Origin: [Clostridium] fimetarium
GTDB lineage: Bacteria > Bacillota > Clostridia > Lachnospirales > Lachnospiraceae
Direction of reading: 5' to 3'
Length of the DNA: 41,041 nucleotides
Assembly (NCBI RefSeq): GCF_900111235.1
Contig: NZ_FOJI01000023.1
Coordinates: 1-41,041 of the forward strand
Below, in pieces: positions 8,996-16,154 of the stretch. Numbering within the stretch: position 1 is the first letter of the stretch; the number at the start of each line of letters is the position of its first letter. The position numbers and the translations under genes were made by a program. A model generated the notes under the pieces. The model did not search any database. It was not told the origin of the DNA and was given only the letters and a program-made list of their open reading frames with translations.

Positions 8996-9337
8996 TTAGA
9001 TTTCTATCACTTTTCCCGTATTGTTATATAAATATTGTTCTTTCATTTCTTGACTAATAAGACAAATTCCTTCTTCACCAGTACAATGAGACACTGCAAC
9101 TAATTGTATTTTCATTTCATTAAAAGCATCGATTGTTTTTTTCATTCTAACTTCATCCGCTTCAATCAAATGAGTCCCACCAATCACTGCATAAATTGGG
9201 ATATTAATTCTTTCTGAGATTGTTTTCATTATATTGACTATACCAATATGAGAACAGCCAACAATTATATGTTCAAATAGTAACTGGCCATTATCATCAG
9301 GATTATTTTCAATCAAAGTAGTAATTTTCAGTCCCAT
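8996..9337 (-). pseudogene. Metallo-beta-lactamase-fold protein with internal in-frame deletion
   Basis: The start MGLKITTLIENN (ATG at 9337, AGAGGA upstream) and the C-terminal part (VGCSHIGIVNIM, VIGGTHL, VSHCTGEEG) both match the MBL-fold family related to dihydropterin/aminobenzene phosphate synthase-like hydrolases that often accompany NifX/MinD/Mrp clusters. The family is usually about 260-280 residues; here only 113 remain. After residue 20 (LLFEH) the protein jumps directly to the final domain, so the HxHxDH metal site and most of the fold are gone while the frame stays open. Last gene of the five-gene unit starting at 11853. It is probably dead as a hydrolase. Confidence 0.75.
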
Positions 9338-9419
9338 CAAATTCTGTCCTCTTCTTCTATTTTGCATTTAGGTTTTCCAAAGGGTACAAAAATGTACCCT
9401 CCGGAAAGTCCCAACTTTC

Positions 9420-9776
9420 TTAATCGTTACAATGATCTTCGTGCGTATGTTCCGTACATACGCTTCCCGTTGATTTTAACGCTCCGCTCATATACTGTTT
9501 TATAACATCATCTAAAAGACCCTGTGCTCCAACAACGACTTCAATTCCTTGTTCATTAAATAGATTCTGAGCTGTTTCACCCATTCCTCCAGCAATAATA
9601 ACGTCTGCCTTCTGTTCTTTTAAAAATACTGGAAGAAACCCAGGTTTGTGTCCAGGATTTGCGACTAAACTCTTGTTTGCTATTTGATTATTCTCAGTTT
9701 CATACATTGTAAAACCTTCACAAAATCCAAAATGTCCACTTACCATAATTCCATCACTTGCTATTGCTACTTTCAT
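9420..9776 (-). CDS. NifX/NifB-type (dinitrogenase Fe-Mo cofactor-binding fold) protein with His/Cys tail
   Basis: Small carrier of the PF02579 fold, which holds Fe-Mo cofactor precursors in NifX/NafY and a Mo-Cu-sulfide cluster in the orange protein. The fold runs from MKVAIASDGIMVSGHFG through IIAGGMGETAQNLF to VVVGAQG, followed by a tail rich in metal ligands (CTEHTHEDHCND). ATG at 9776 is chosen because GGAGG lies 8 nt before it; the upstream ATG at 9782 is too close to that site. It lies just after the second MinD-type ATPase in the same operon. Likely a scaffold for a metal-sulfur unit delivered or released by the ATPases; the actual metal is unknown. Confidence 0.88.
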   Translation of the reverse strand: MKVAIASDGIMVSGHFGFCEGFTMYETENNQIANKSLVANPGHKPGFLPVFLKEQKADVIIAGGMGETAQNLFNEQGIEVVVGAQGLLDDVIKQYMSGALKSTGSVCTEHTHEDHCND

Positions 9777-9794
9777 TTTCATTTCCTCCAATTA

Positions 9795-10649
9795 TTATTT
9801 TTCATTCATAACACGATTCATCTGAATCCACATTGCCTCAATGGCTTTTCTTGCAGAACTATTTTCAAATTCTGTAATCGGCCTTAATGTATTAACGGAT
9901 TCCATAACTTTCTTATCAAACGGTATTTTGCCTACTACAAAAAGATTCTTTTCCTTTGCGTAAGCTTCAATCTGAGAAGCCATTTCCAGATTAATATCAT
10001 ATTTATTGATGCAGATCATAACCTGGGTTTCAAAACGTTCTGCCAGTACTAGTATTCTTTTTAAATCATCTAGCCCTGATTTGGTAGGTTCTGTAACTAT
10101 GAGCACAACATCTGTTTCGGTAATGGAGGCTATTACAGAACATCCGATTCCTGGTGAACCATCAATAATTGTAATGCCATTATCCTCTTCAAAATGCTTC
10201 ACATTTTTTCTAAGATACGTTACAAGTTTACCTGATCCATCACTTCCAACTCCCATCATAGCTCTTGAAATGATTCCTTTATCTGTTTTTGTTAAGAATG
10301 TATCTGCCGTCTTTTCTTCCACTAGCGAAATTGCATTCTGTGGACAAACGATTGTGCATGCGCCACAACCTTCACAGGCAAACGGGTCAACTACCCAATT
10401 TGTAATAGCACCAAATTTACAAACTTCTTCACAGATTTCGCACTCAAAACAAAGGTTCTTATTTATTTCCGCTTTTTTACCGCCGTAAAAATCTTTCTTC
10501 TCGACATCCACTCCTTTATAGAATAAATAAAGATTTGGTGCATCCACATCACAGTCTACTTTAATTACTTCTTGGGCAAGTTCAGATAAAGCTGCAACCA
10601 CGGTTGTTTTTCCTGTTCCGCCTTTTCCGCTTAACACTGATATCACCAT
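9795..10649 (-). CDS. MinD/ParA-type ATPase with inserted 2x[4Fe-4S] ferredoxin domain (second copy)
   Basis: The 284-residue cytosolic P-loop ATPase has a deviant Walker A (GKGGTGKT, residues 8-15), a bacterial-ferredoxin insert with two CxxCxxCxxxC clusters (CFECEICEEVC and CEGCGACTIVC, about residues 67-106) and then the rest of the MinD fold (IIDGSPGIGCSV, VTEPTKSGLDD, CINKYDIN). This architecture is that of the Orp MinD-like proteins. Its ATG overlaps the stop of the upstream paralogue by 7 nt (ATGGTGA), indicating translational coupling and suggesting the two work as a pair. Inferred role: ATP-driven assembly or insertion of a metal-sulfur cluster into the NifX-like partners. Confidence 0.92.
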   Translation of the reverse strand: MVISVLSGKGGTGKTTVVAALSELAQEVIKVDCDVDAPNLYLFYKGVDVEKKDFYGGKKAEINKNLCFECEICEEVCKFGAITNWVVDPFACEGCGACTIVCPQNAISLVEEKTADTFLTKTDKGIISRAMMGVGSDGSGKLVTYLRKNVKHFEEDNGITIIDGSPGIGCSVIASITETDVVLIVTEPTKSGLDDLKRILVLAERFETQVMICINKYDINLEMASQIEAYAKEKNLFVVGKIPFDKKVMESVNTLRPITEFENSSARKAIEAMWIQMNRVMNEK

Positions 10650-11470
10650 GCAAATATCTCCTTTATCTTTTCTGCTATCCCAATAAATAGTTTTTTATAA
10701 ATTTCATCTTCACACAACATAATTCCTTTTGAGTATAATGCTGCTGCTTCCATACTGTAAGGAACTGTTCCTAATAATGTGATTTTATTTTCTATACAAT
10801 GGCTTTTTATCATATTTTCTTTTTCATCATCTTTATTAATTATAATTCCATATGGTATTTTATAAAGTTTCACCAATTCGATGGCCATTTTTAAATCGTG
10901 AAGTCCAAATTCAGATGGCTCAGTAACTAATATCGCCACATCTGCATATTTCAAAGCAGTTACAACGCTACATGAGGTTCCGGGTGGACAATCAATGAAG
11001 TGGTCTTCTGTTGATAAACCGCTGAGCAATTTTCTAATAACAGGTACTGCCATAGGCTCTCCCACATTTAGGATACCTCTGTGGCAAGTAATTTCTTTTG
11101 CAACTCCGCTTTCCAGTTTACCTATGGAACGTTTCGCATAAGTTAATGCGCCTACCTTGCAGACCAGACTACATGCTCCACAGTCATGGCATAATTTTTC
11201 GAAAACAACGATTTCTTTTCCTGCTTTTGCTAATGCATTGAATTGGCATACTTTTGCACAGGCGCCGCATAATACGCACGTTCTCTGATCAATGACAGGA
11301 TATTCCATAAAAACATCTTCACTTTTTTGAATAGACGGATTCAAAAAAATAAATCCATTTGGTTCTTCTACATCACAATCAACATAACTAACACCCAATG
11401 TCATTGCGAGATTAGTAGATACCGTTGTTTTTCCGGTTCCTCCTTTTCCACTCAGTATTGCTATATGCAT
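10643..11470 (-). CDS. MinD/ParA-type ATPase with inserted 2x[4Fe-4S] ferredoxin domain (first copy)
   Basis: The 275-residue paralogue of the next gene shows Walker A GKGGTGKT at residues 8-15, a two-cluster ferredoxin insert (CVLCGACAKVC and CHDCGACSLVC), then FIDCPPGTSCSVVTAL and VTEPSEFGLHDLKMA. The extra cysteine in IDCPPGTSC is typical of the ferredoxin-fused MinD group. ATG at 11470 has AAGGAG. It sits 20 bp after the first NifX-like gene and overlaps the next ATPase, so the order NifX-MinD-MinD-NifX is a tight operon. Paired ferredoxin-MinD ATPases beside NifX-fold proteins are the hallmark of orange-protein loci and of many unassigned anaerobe clusters. Confidence 0.92.
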   Translation of the reverse strand: MHIAILSGKGGTGKTTVSTNLAMTLGVSYVDCDVEEPNGFIFLNPSIQKSEDVFMEYPVIDQRTCVLCGACAKVCQFNALAKAGKEIVVFEKLCHDCGACSLVCKVGALTYAKRSIGKLESGVAKEITCHRGILNVGEPMAVPVIRKLLSGLSTEDHFIDCPPGTSCSVVTALKYADVAILVTEPSEFGLHDLKMAIELVKLYKIPYGIIINKDDEKENMIKSHCIENKITLLGTVPYSMEAAALYSKGIMLCEDEIYKKLFIGIAEKIKEIFAW

Positions 11471-11490
11471 GCCAACTCTCCTTATTTTAT

Positions 11491-11853
11491 CTATTTCATT
11501 CCATTATGCGCATTTCCTGCAGCATCAATCTTAGAAAGATGTTGTTTTTCAAACATTTCAAGTACTCTAAATACTGGAAGTGCATCACAGCTATAAGCTT
11601 TGATTCCTACTTTTTCTAACAGTTCATATGCATTAGGTCCAAGATTCCCGGTAATAATTGCTGCTACATTTTCTTCTATCACCTGACTTGCTGCTGCAAT
11701 CCCTGCTCCTCCTCCGCAAGATTCACCGTTGTTTTCAATTGCTTTATATTCCGTTGATTCTGTATCATAAATCAAAAAATAATCACACCTACCAAATCTT
11801 CTATCCAGTATGCTATCTTTATTCTGACCCGTTGCTGATATTGCAATTTTCAT
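11491..11853 (-). CDS. NifX/NifB-type (dinitrogenase Fe-Mo cofactor-binding fold) protein
   Basis: A 120-residue PF02579-fold protein. ATG at 11853 is preceded by GAGAGGTT, whereas the ATG 45 nt upstream lies inside the operator. Typical strands MKIAISATGQNKDSILDRRFGR and YFLIYD, then ENNGESCGGGAGIAAAS and VAAIITGNLGPNAYELL, are visible. It carries Cys at the CGGG segment and at YSCDALP but no His/Cys tail, unlike its partner at 9420-9776. As first gene of the operon it is probably the main cofactor carrier. The family includes NifX, NafY, the C-terminal domain of NifB and the orange protein; a nitrogenase role is unlikely because no nif structural genes are near. Confidence 0.9.
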   Translation of the reverse strand: MKIAISATGQNKDSILDRRFGRCDYFLIYDTESTEYKAIENNGESCGGGAGIAAASQVIEENVAAIITGNLGPNAYELLEKVGIKAYSCDALPVFRVLEMFEKQHLSKIDAAGNAHNGMK

Positions 11854-11880
11854 ATGGTAACCTCTCTTTCTTATTTTCTT

Positions 11881-11898
11881 ATTATGGGCATATGCCAA
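11881..11898 (-). promoter_or_regulatory. CATATG palindrome (operator B) upstream of the NifX/MinD operon
   Basis: GGCATATGCC (11887-11896) is a perfect 10-bp palindrome within TTGGCATATGCCCATAA on the minus strand, 28-45 nt upstream of the NifX start. TTGGCA (11893-11898) may be the -35 box, though the -10 box at the expected distance is poor. Sequence and orientation match operators A and C. Confidence 0.6.
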
Positions 11899-11953
11899 TT
11901 ACTATGATACTATTCAATTGTTTTTTTGTCAAACCCAAATAAAAAAAATAAAA

Positions 11954-11982
11954 GATTGGTACACTTCAACCGTGTAACAATC
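11954..11982 (-). terminator. Terminator after the C_GCAxxG_C_C gene
   Basis: Minus-strand stem GATTGTTACAC/GTGTACCAATC with one mismatch, followed by TTTTATTTTTTTT. It lies about 47 nt after the stop at 12029. Confidence 0.75.
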
Positions 11983-12028
11983 CTGTTCTATGTTTTAATC
12001 TGTAGTTTTATCTATATTTTTAACTTTT

Positions 12029-12505
12029 TTATCTGTTTTCTTCAATATACTTTTCCATGATATCTGCCGCCATACCAACAAGCTCTACACAAGGTCTCTT
12101 TTTATAGTATTCTGCTGTGCGAAGTTCAGGTACTGGACTATCCTTACCTACACCTAATCCCAATAACTCCCTGCATATTATAGAATGATTCTTTTCCTCA
12201 AACTCTTTAGCAAGATATTGAATTCTTTTGTAGTGCTCGGTCTTCGAAGTATGATCTTTTGGATCTGTATATCCATATATCATCCCCGCGACCATAAACA
12301 TACCAGTTACTGCTCCGCATACCTCCCTTAGCCTTCCCATCCCTGCTCCAAAAGAAGAACTGATTTTTAGCGCCATTTCAAGGTCCATATCATAATCATC
12401 ACAAAATGCCATAAATACGGATTGTGAACAATTATAACCCTCTTTAAAATATGCTATTGCAAGCTCTGAATGAGTCTTTTCTGCTATTTCTAGTTCTGCA
12501 TCCAC
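12029..12505 (-). CDS. C_GCAxxG_C_C family protein
   Basis: The 158-residue protein belongs to the cysteine-rich PF09719 family named for its Cys spacing. Visible motifs are YNCSQSVFMAF, FGAGMGRLREVCGAVTG, the IICRELLG cysteine and a late Cys in RPCVELV. The family may bind a redox cofactor or metal; members commonly neighbour redox and metal-homeostasis genes in anaerobes, and its biochemical role is not established. The start is GTG at 12505 with GAGGG about 10 nt upstream. It is transcribed alone from a TTGACA/TACAAT promoter carrying two CATATG boxes, which ties it to the NifX/MinD and flavin reductase/Mrp units. Confidence 0.85.
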   Translation of the reverse strand: MDAELEIAEKTHSELAIAYFKEGYNCSQSVFMAFCDDYDMDLEMALKISSSFGAGMGRLREVCGAVTGMFMVAGMIYGYTDPKDHTSKTEHYKRIQYLAKEFEEKNHSIICRELLGLGVGKDSPVPELRTAEYYKKRPCVELVGMAADIMEKYIEENR

Positions 12506-12559
12506 GTCTACTATACCCTCATAACTTTCTTATTTTATATTTCATTATCATAATTGTTA

Positions 12560-12604
12560 GCATATGCCCTTAATATATTGTATCAGAATTAGTTCATATG
12601 TCAA
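12560..12604 (-). promoter_or_regulatory. Promoter with two CATATG boxes (operator C)
   Basis: Minus-strand TTGACA (12599-12604), 16-bp spacer, TACAAT (12577-12582). One CATATG overlaps the -35 box (TTGACATATG, as in operator A), and GGGCATATGCTAA lies at 12557-12569, near the expected transcription start. Confidence 0.65.
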
Positions 12605-12609
12605 ATACT

Positions 12610-12985
12610 TTATGCCTAATTTCTCTTGTCAATTTCTCCTGTCGCTTTACATCAATATGCAATGGTATTACTTTATTGTTTTACATTAAAGTAATTAATA
12701 TTATTGTTTTATAGCAAATAGCCATAGGTATAAAACCGATTCATATACATATTGCACAAATATTCGAAAATTATATTTAACCATCTATTTTACTTATGAC
12801 TAAAAAGATAATAAATATATAAATCATCTATAAAAATATGTATGTTACGTTTATTGTAGTAAAAAATATAATCTGATAAAATCAGTTAAATTTAACTATA
12901 TTCAAAATAATTACTCAATTTTTTTCGGTTACATTTTTAATTAAGAGGTTGTGCCCTATAAGATATGGCGCGGAATGGAGAGATT
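12610..12985 (+). promoter_or_regulatory. Leader/promoter region of the molybdate transporter operon
   Basis: About 375 bp without a gene. TTACGT (12845-12850), a 17-bp spacer and TATAAT (12868-12873) form a plausible promoter for the plus-strand operon, leaving a leader of about 105 nt. The TTATTGTTTTA motif occurs twice (about 12673 and 12701). I see no recognisable molybdenum-cofactor riboswitch and no CATATG operator. Confidence 0.45.
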
Positions 12986-13774
12986 ATGAAAAAGATTAGT
13001 GTATTACTTGTATTATGTACCATTTTATTCACTATTACAGGATGTCAAAAAAACACAGATTCTTCTACAGTTAATTCCACTGTCACAGTTGAAAATACGC
13101 AAACATTGGTAGGTCACGACTTAATGATTTACTGTGGAGCTGGGATGACGAATCCATTTGAAGAAATTGCGAAAGCATTTAAAGAAAAAACAGGTTGTGA
13201 AATCAATGTAACCTATGCTAACGCAGGTCAAATCCAATCACAAATTAATATTTCAAATGAAGGAGACCTTTTTATTGCTGGATCAGCTGATGAATTAGTT
13301 CCTGTGCAAAATTACATTACATCAAGTATCGATTTAGTAAAACATATTCCAGTATTAGCTGTTAAAAAAGGAAATCCAAAAAAAATAACAGGATTATCCA
13401 GTTTAACTCAGACTGAAATAAAAACAGTATTAGGAGATAATGAATCTACTCCAATTGGTAAAATAGCCAATAAAGCCTTAAGTGATATTGGAATTCTTAC
13501 CAAAGTAAATGTAATCGCAAGAACAACAACAGCACCGGCTCTTTCTACTACTATAGAAAATGATGAAGCAGATGCGACAATAATATGGAAAGAAAATGCA
13601 ACTAAATTAGATATAGTAAGTACTACAGAGTTAGATTCATATATTAAAACAGTACCCGCAGCAACACTTAGCTTTAACAAAGATAAAGATGCCCTAACCG
13701 AATTTTTAGAATATCTAGGTACTGATGAAGCTAAAAATATCTGGATTAATAATAGCTATGAAATAGTTAAATAA
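12986..13774 (+). CDS. modA: Molybdate/tungstate-type ABC transporter substrate-binding lipoprotein
   Basis: Extracellular lipoprotein that binds an oxyanion for the ABC importer encoded next to it. ATG at 12986 follows GGAGAG; the earlier ATG at 12965 overlaps that site. A short signal peptide ends in the lipobox ITGC (Cys about residue 20). The mature part begins with IYCGAGMTNPFEEIAKAF and has AGQIQSQI, GDLFIAGSADE and IARTTTAPAL, a ModA-like type II periplasmic-binding fold. Length 262 is normal. The anion could be molybdate, tungstate or, less likely, another oxyanion. Neighbours ModB and ModC follow at 4-bp spacing. Confidence 0.88.
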   Translation: MKKISVLLVLCTILFTITGCQKNTDSSTVNSTVTVENTQTLVGHDLMIYCGAGMTNPFEEIAKAFKEKTGCEINVTYANAGQIQSQINISNEGDLFIAGSADELVPVQNYITSSIDLVKHIPVLAVKKGNPKKITGLSSLTQTEIKTVLGDNESTPIGKIANKALSDIGILTKVNVIARTTTAPALSTTIENDEADATIIWKENATKLDIVSTTELDSYIKTVPAATLSFNKDKDALTEFLEYLGTDEAKNIWINNSYEIVK

Positions 13775-13778
13775 CGAT

Positions 13779-14591
13779 ATGAAAATAAAACGTAGGAACG
13801 TTCATTTTTTCAAAGTAATATGCTATTTCATTACAATTCTAGTCACTTTATTTATTGGTGCTGTAATATTGTCGATACTTATAAAAGGACTTCCTACATT
13901 GAAAACTGCTCTTCTTAACGAAGAAACGCAGTTTTCAATAAAGATGAGTTTATATACTTCAAGTATATCAACATTAATATGTATTGCTGTATCTATTCCG
14001 GTTGCATACACAATTACAAGAACTGATTTTTTCCTAAACAAAATATGTTGTTTAATAATAGGACTTCCATTGGTTCTCCCATATTTAGTATTAGGATTAT
14101 GTCTTTTAATTGTTTTTTCATCTCCTCTCGGTAAAATGCTTAAGGAGATGGGGTTTCCGGTTGTATTTAATAAAAATGGGATTATTATGGCACATATTAT
14201 TGTAAATTTACCATTTTGTATTAATTTAATGATAACCGCATTCTCTCAAGTGAATAAACGTTTAGAATTTATTGCAGGTACTTTGGGTGCATCTTCATTT
14301 CGCCAATTTATAACAATTACACTTCCAATCGCAAAAAAATCAATACTTAGTACCATGATACTTACTTGGTCAAGAGCATTAGGAGAATTTGGTGCTACGT
14401 TAATGCTTGTAGGATGCACACGTATGAAAACTGAAACACTTCCAACAAATATATACCTGAATATATCTGTTGGAAATAATGATATGGCAATGGCTTCCGC
14501 TATTATTCTATTAATGATATCCACTGTTATGCATGGATTAATTTTTTTGTTGAACCATAATCGCGTTGCATACAATCGAATGGAGGTCTGA
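13779..14591 (+). CDS. modB: Molybdate-type ABC transporter permease
   Basis: Inner-membrane permease subunit of 270 residues with about six hydrophobic helices and the binding-protein-dependent transport motif LGASSFRQFITITLPIAKKS (the EAA loop that contacts the ATPase), followed by LGEFGATLMLVG, a ModB/CysT-type signature. It starts 4 bp after the modA stop without a clear ribosome site, so translation is probably coupled. Its end carries ATGGAGGTCTGA, which supplies the ribosome site of the ATPase gene. Confidence 0.88.
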   Translation: MKIKRRNVHFFKVICYFITILVTLFIGAVILSILIKGLPTLKTALLNEETQFSIKMSLYTSSISTLICIAVSIPVAYTITRTDFFLNKICCLIIGLPLVLPYLVLGLCLLIVFSSPLGKMLKEMGFPVVFNKNGIIMAHIIVNLPFCINLMITAFSQVNKRLEFIAGTLGASSFRQFITITLPIAKKSILSTMILTWSRALGEFGATLMLVGCTRMKTETLPTNIYLNISVGNNDMAMASAIILLMISTVMHGLIFLLNHNRVAYNRMEV

Positions 14592-14595
14592 TATA

Positions 14596-15312
14596 ATGGA
14601 CTCAGCTGTTGAATTAATTGATTTTAATATTAAAAAAGGAAATTTTTCATTAAGTGAAATTAATTTAAAGATATGTAAAAATGAGATTTTTTCTATTATA
14701 GGTAAAACAGGAGCCGGAAAAACTTTGCTTTTGGAATCTATATCCGGTGTCTATAGGAAATTTTCAGGTGAACTATTAATTTGTGGAGTTAATGTTTTGT
14801 CTATCCCAGTTGAACAGCGTGGTATTGGAGTTGTTTATCAGGATTATTGCTTATTTCCTCATATGACAGTATTCCAAAATATCAGCTATGGCCTTAAAAT
14901 GAGTAAAGTTCCAAGAGCTATAATCAAGGACAAGGTTTATGAAATTTCTCAAATTTTATTAATTCATAATATACTCAATTGTTATCCAGGAACACTAAGT
15001 GGTGGAGAGTGCCAACGAACCGCATTGGCAAGGGCATTAATTGTAAATCCTAATATTTTATTATTAGATGAACCTTTTTCCGCACTGGATCCTATCACAA
15101 AAGAAAAAATGTATCAACTTATCAAAGATATTCGTCAAAAATTTGATTGTACTATAATAATTATCACTCATAATTTTCAGGAAGCTGTTAATTTATCTGA
15201 ACGAATCGGAATTATAATTGATGGGAAATTAATTGAAGTCAGAGAAAACAAGAAATTATTTTACCCATATCAGGATAAACGAGCCAATGAATTTTTAGGA
15301 ATCACCATATGA
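14596..15312 (+). CDS. modC: Molybdate-type ABC transporter ATP-binding protein
   Basis: Cytosolic ATPase subunit, 238 residues from ATG 14596, which has GGAGG 9 nt before it (an upstream in-frame ATG at 14566 lies within modB). It shows Walker A (GKTGAGKT), Q-loop (VVYQDYCLFP), ABC signature (LSGGECQRTALARAL), Walker B (ILLLDEPFSALD) and the switch His (IITHNF). It lacks the C-terminal Mop/TOBE domain of the long ModC proteins, matching the short ATPases of clostridial molybdate/tungstate importers. TATAAT between this gene and the next could drive the downstream gene separately. Confidence 0.88.
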   Translation: MDSAVELIDFNIKKGNFSLSEINLKICKNEIFSIIGKTGAGKTLLLESISGVYRKFSGELLICGVNVLSIPVEQRGIGVVYQDYCLFPHMTVFQNISYGLKMSKVPRAIIKDKVYEISQILLIHNILNCYPGTLSGGECQRTALARALIVNPNILLLDEPFSALDPITKEKMYQLIKDIRQKFDCTIIIITHNFQEAVNLSERIGIIIDGKLIEVRENKKLFYPYQDKRANEFLGITI

Positions 15313-15355
15313 AATGTGGTATAATATCAAACATCATATCAAAAGGAGTAATTAT

Positions 15356-16096
15356 ATGACAGAAGACCAATTATACAATAAATTAAAAGATGAATTTGAA
15401 AAAATTATAATTAATAATAATATACAAGCTGATTTAGTTCTTATTAAATCCCGGTCACTTTCTCCTGAAGAAGCAATAGGCATCACCGAGCGTAAAGATT
15501 TTCCCATCCTGACAGGTAAAGAAGTAATGCTTCAGGCCGAGTATCAAGGTTTCTATGGGCAGGCCTTTACTGATGCACCTTCAATCTTTAGCGGAACGTT
15601 ATCTCAAATACTAGAGTTGGACTTAATGAATGATAATCATAGTCGAGGATTATTTATTTCAACCATGAATGCAGTTATGAGGAAACTAGATCTCGCAGAT
15701 CATACTATCCATTGTAAAAATGATGGGCCTGAATTATGTGGGAAACAATTTGTACCATATATGAAAGACCATTATAATAACCCTAAAATTGCTTTAATTG
15801 GATATCAACCTTCCATACTAGAAAATTTAGCGGCAGTTTTTGATTTAAGAGTGCTAGACTTAAATCCAGACAATGTCGGTCAATTAAGATATTGTATTAA
15901 AGTTGAACATGGTATTAATGATTATGATGAAGTAATCAATTGGGCCGATATCATTTTATGTACAGGAAGCACCATCTGTAATGGAACGATTGTAAATTTC
16001 TTAAACCTGAATAAAGATGTCTTATTTTTTGGTACATCAATTGCAGGTGCAGCTACTATATTAGAATTAAAAAGAGTATGTTTTGAATCAGAATAG
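15356..16096 (+). CDS. DUF4213/DUF364 protein, putative heavy-metal chelation
   Basis: A 246-residue cytosolic protein with an N-terminal DUF4213-like half (SPEEAIGITERKDFPILTGKE, YGQAFTDAPSIFSGTL) and a C-terminal DUF364 Rossmann-like half (IALIGYQPSILENLAA, VLDLNPDNVG, DIILCTGSTICNGTI). DUF364 is described as a putative heavy-metal chelation domain and is often encoded with metal or molybdate transport genes. ATG at 15356 follows AAAGGAG; the in-frame ATG at 15314 lacks a ribosome site. It ends the molybdate transporter operon, which suggests a role in handling the imported metal. The metal and reaction are unknown. Confidence 0.85.
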   Translation: MTEDQLYNKLKDEFEKIIINNNIQADLVLIKSRSLSPEEAIGITERKDFPILTGKEVMLQAEYQGFYGQAFTDAPSIFSGTLSQILELDLMNDNHSRGLFISTMNAVMRKLDLADHTIHCKNDGPELCGKQFVPYMKDHYNNPKIALIGYQPSILENLAAVFDLRVLDLNPDNVGQLRYCIKVEHGINDYDEVINWADIILCTGSTICNGTIVNFLNLNKDVLFFGTSIAGAATILELKRVCFESE

Positions 16097-16113
16097 TTAT
16101 TACTGAACTAAAG

Positions 16114-16153
16114 AAAACAAGAAGGAAATATTGTAAAATTTCCTCCTTGTTTT
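16114..16153. terminator. Bidirectional terminator between convergent genes
   Basis: Arms 16114-16129 and 16138-16153 pair over 16 bp with one mismatch, with an A-run on the left and a T-run on the right. It serves the plus-strand transporter operon and the minus-strand methyltransferase, whose stop codon abuts it. Confidence 0.85.
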
Positions 16154-16154
16154 T

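Noticed and set aside
10006-10488. 160-codon plus-strand open frame inside the second MinD-type ATPase
   Set aside because: Antisense shadow; the minus-strand frame has clear Walker and ferredoxin motifs.
11491-11853. Nitrogenase-associated NifX
   Set aside because: No nifHDK, nifB or nifEN genes are in the window; the gene set fits an orange-protein-like locus better.
12610-12985. Molybdenum-cofactor riboswitch upstream of the molybdate importer
   Set aside because: I looked for long GC-containing stems typical of that class and found only AT-rich sequence.
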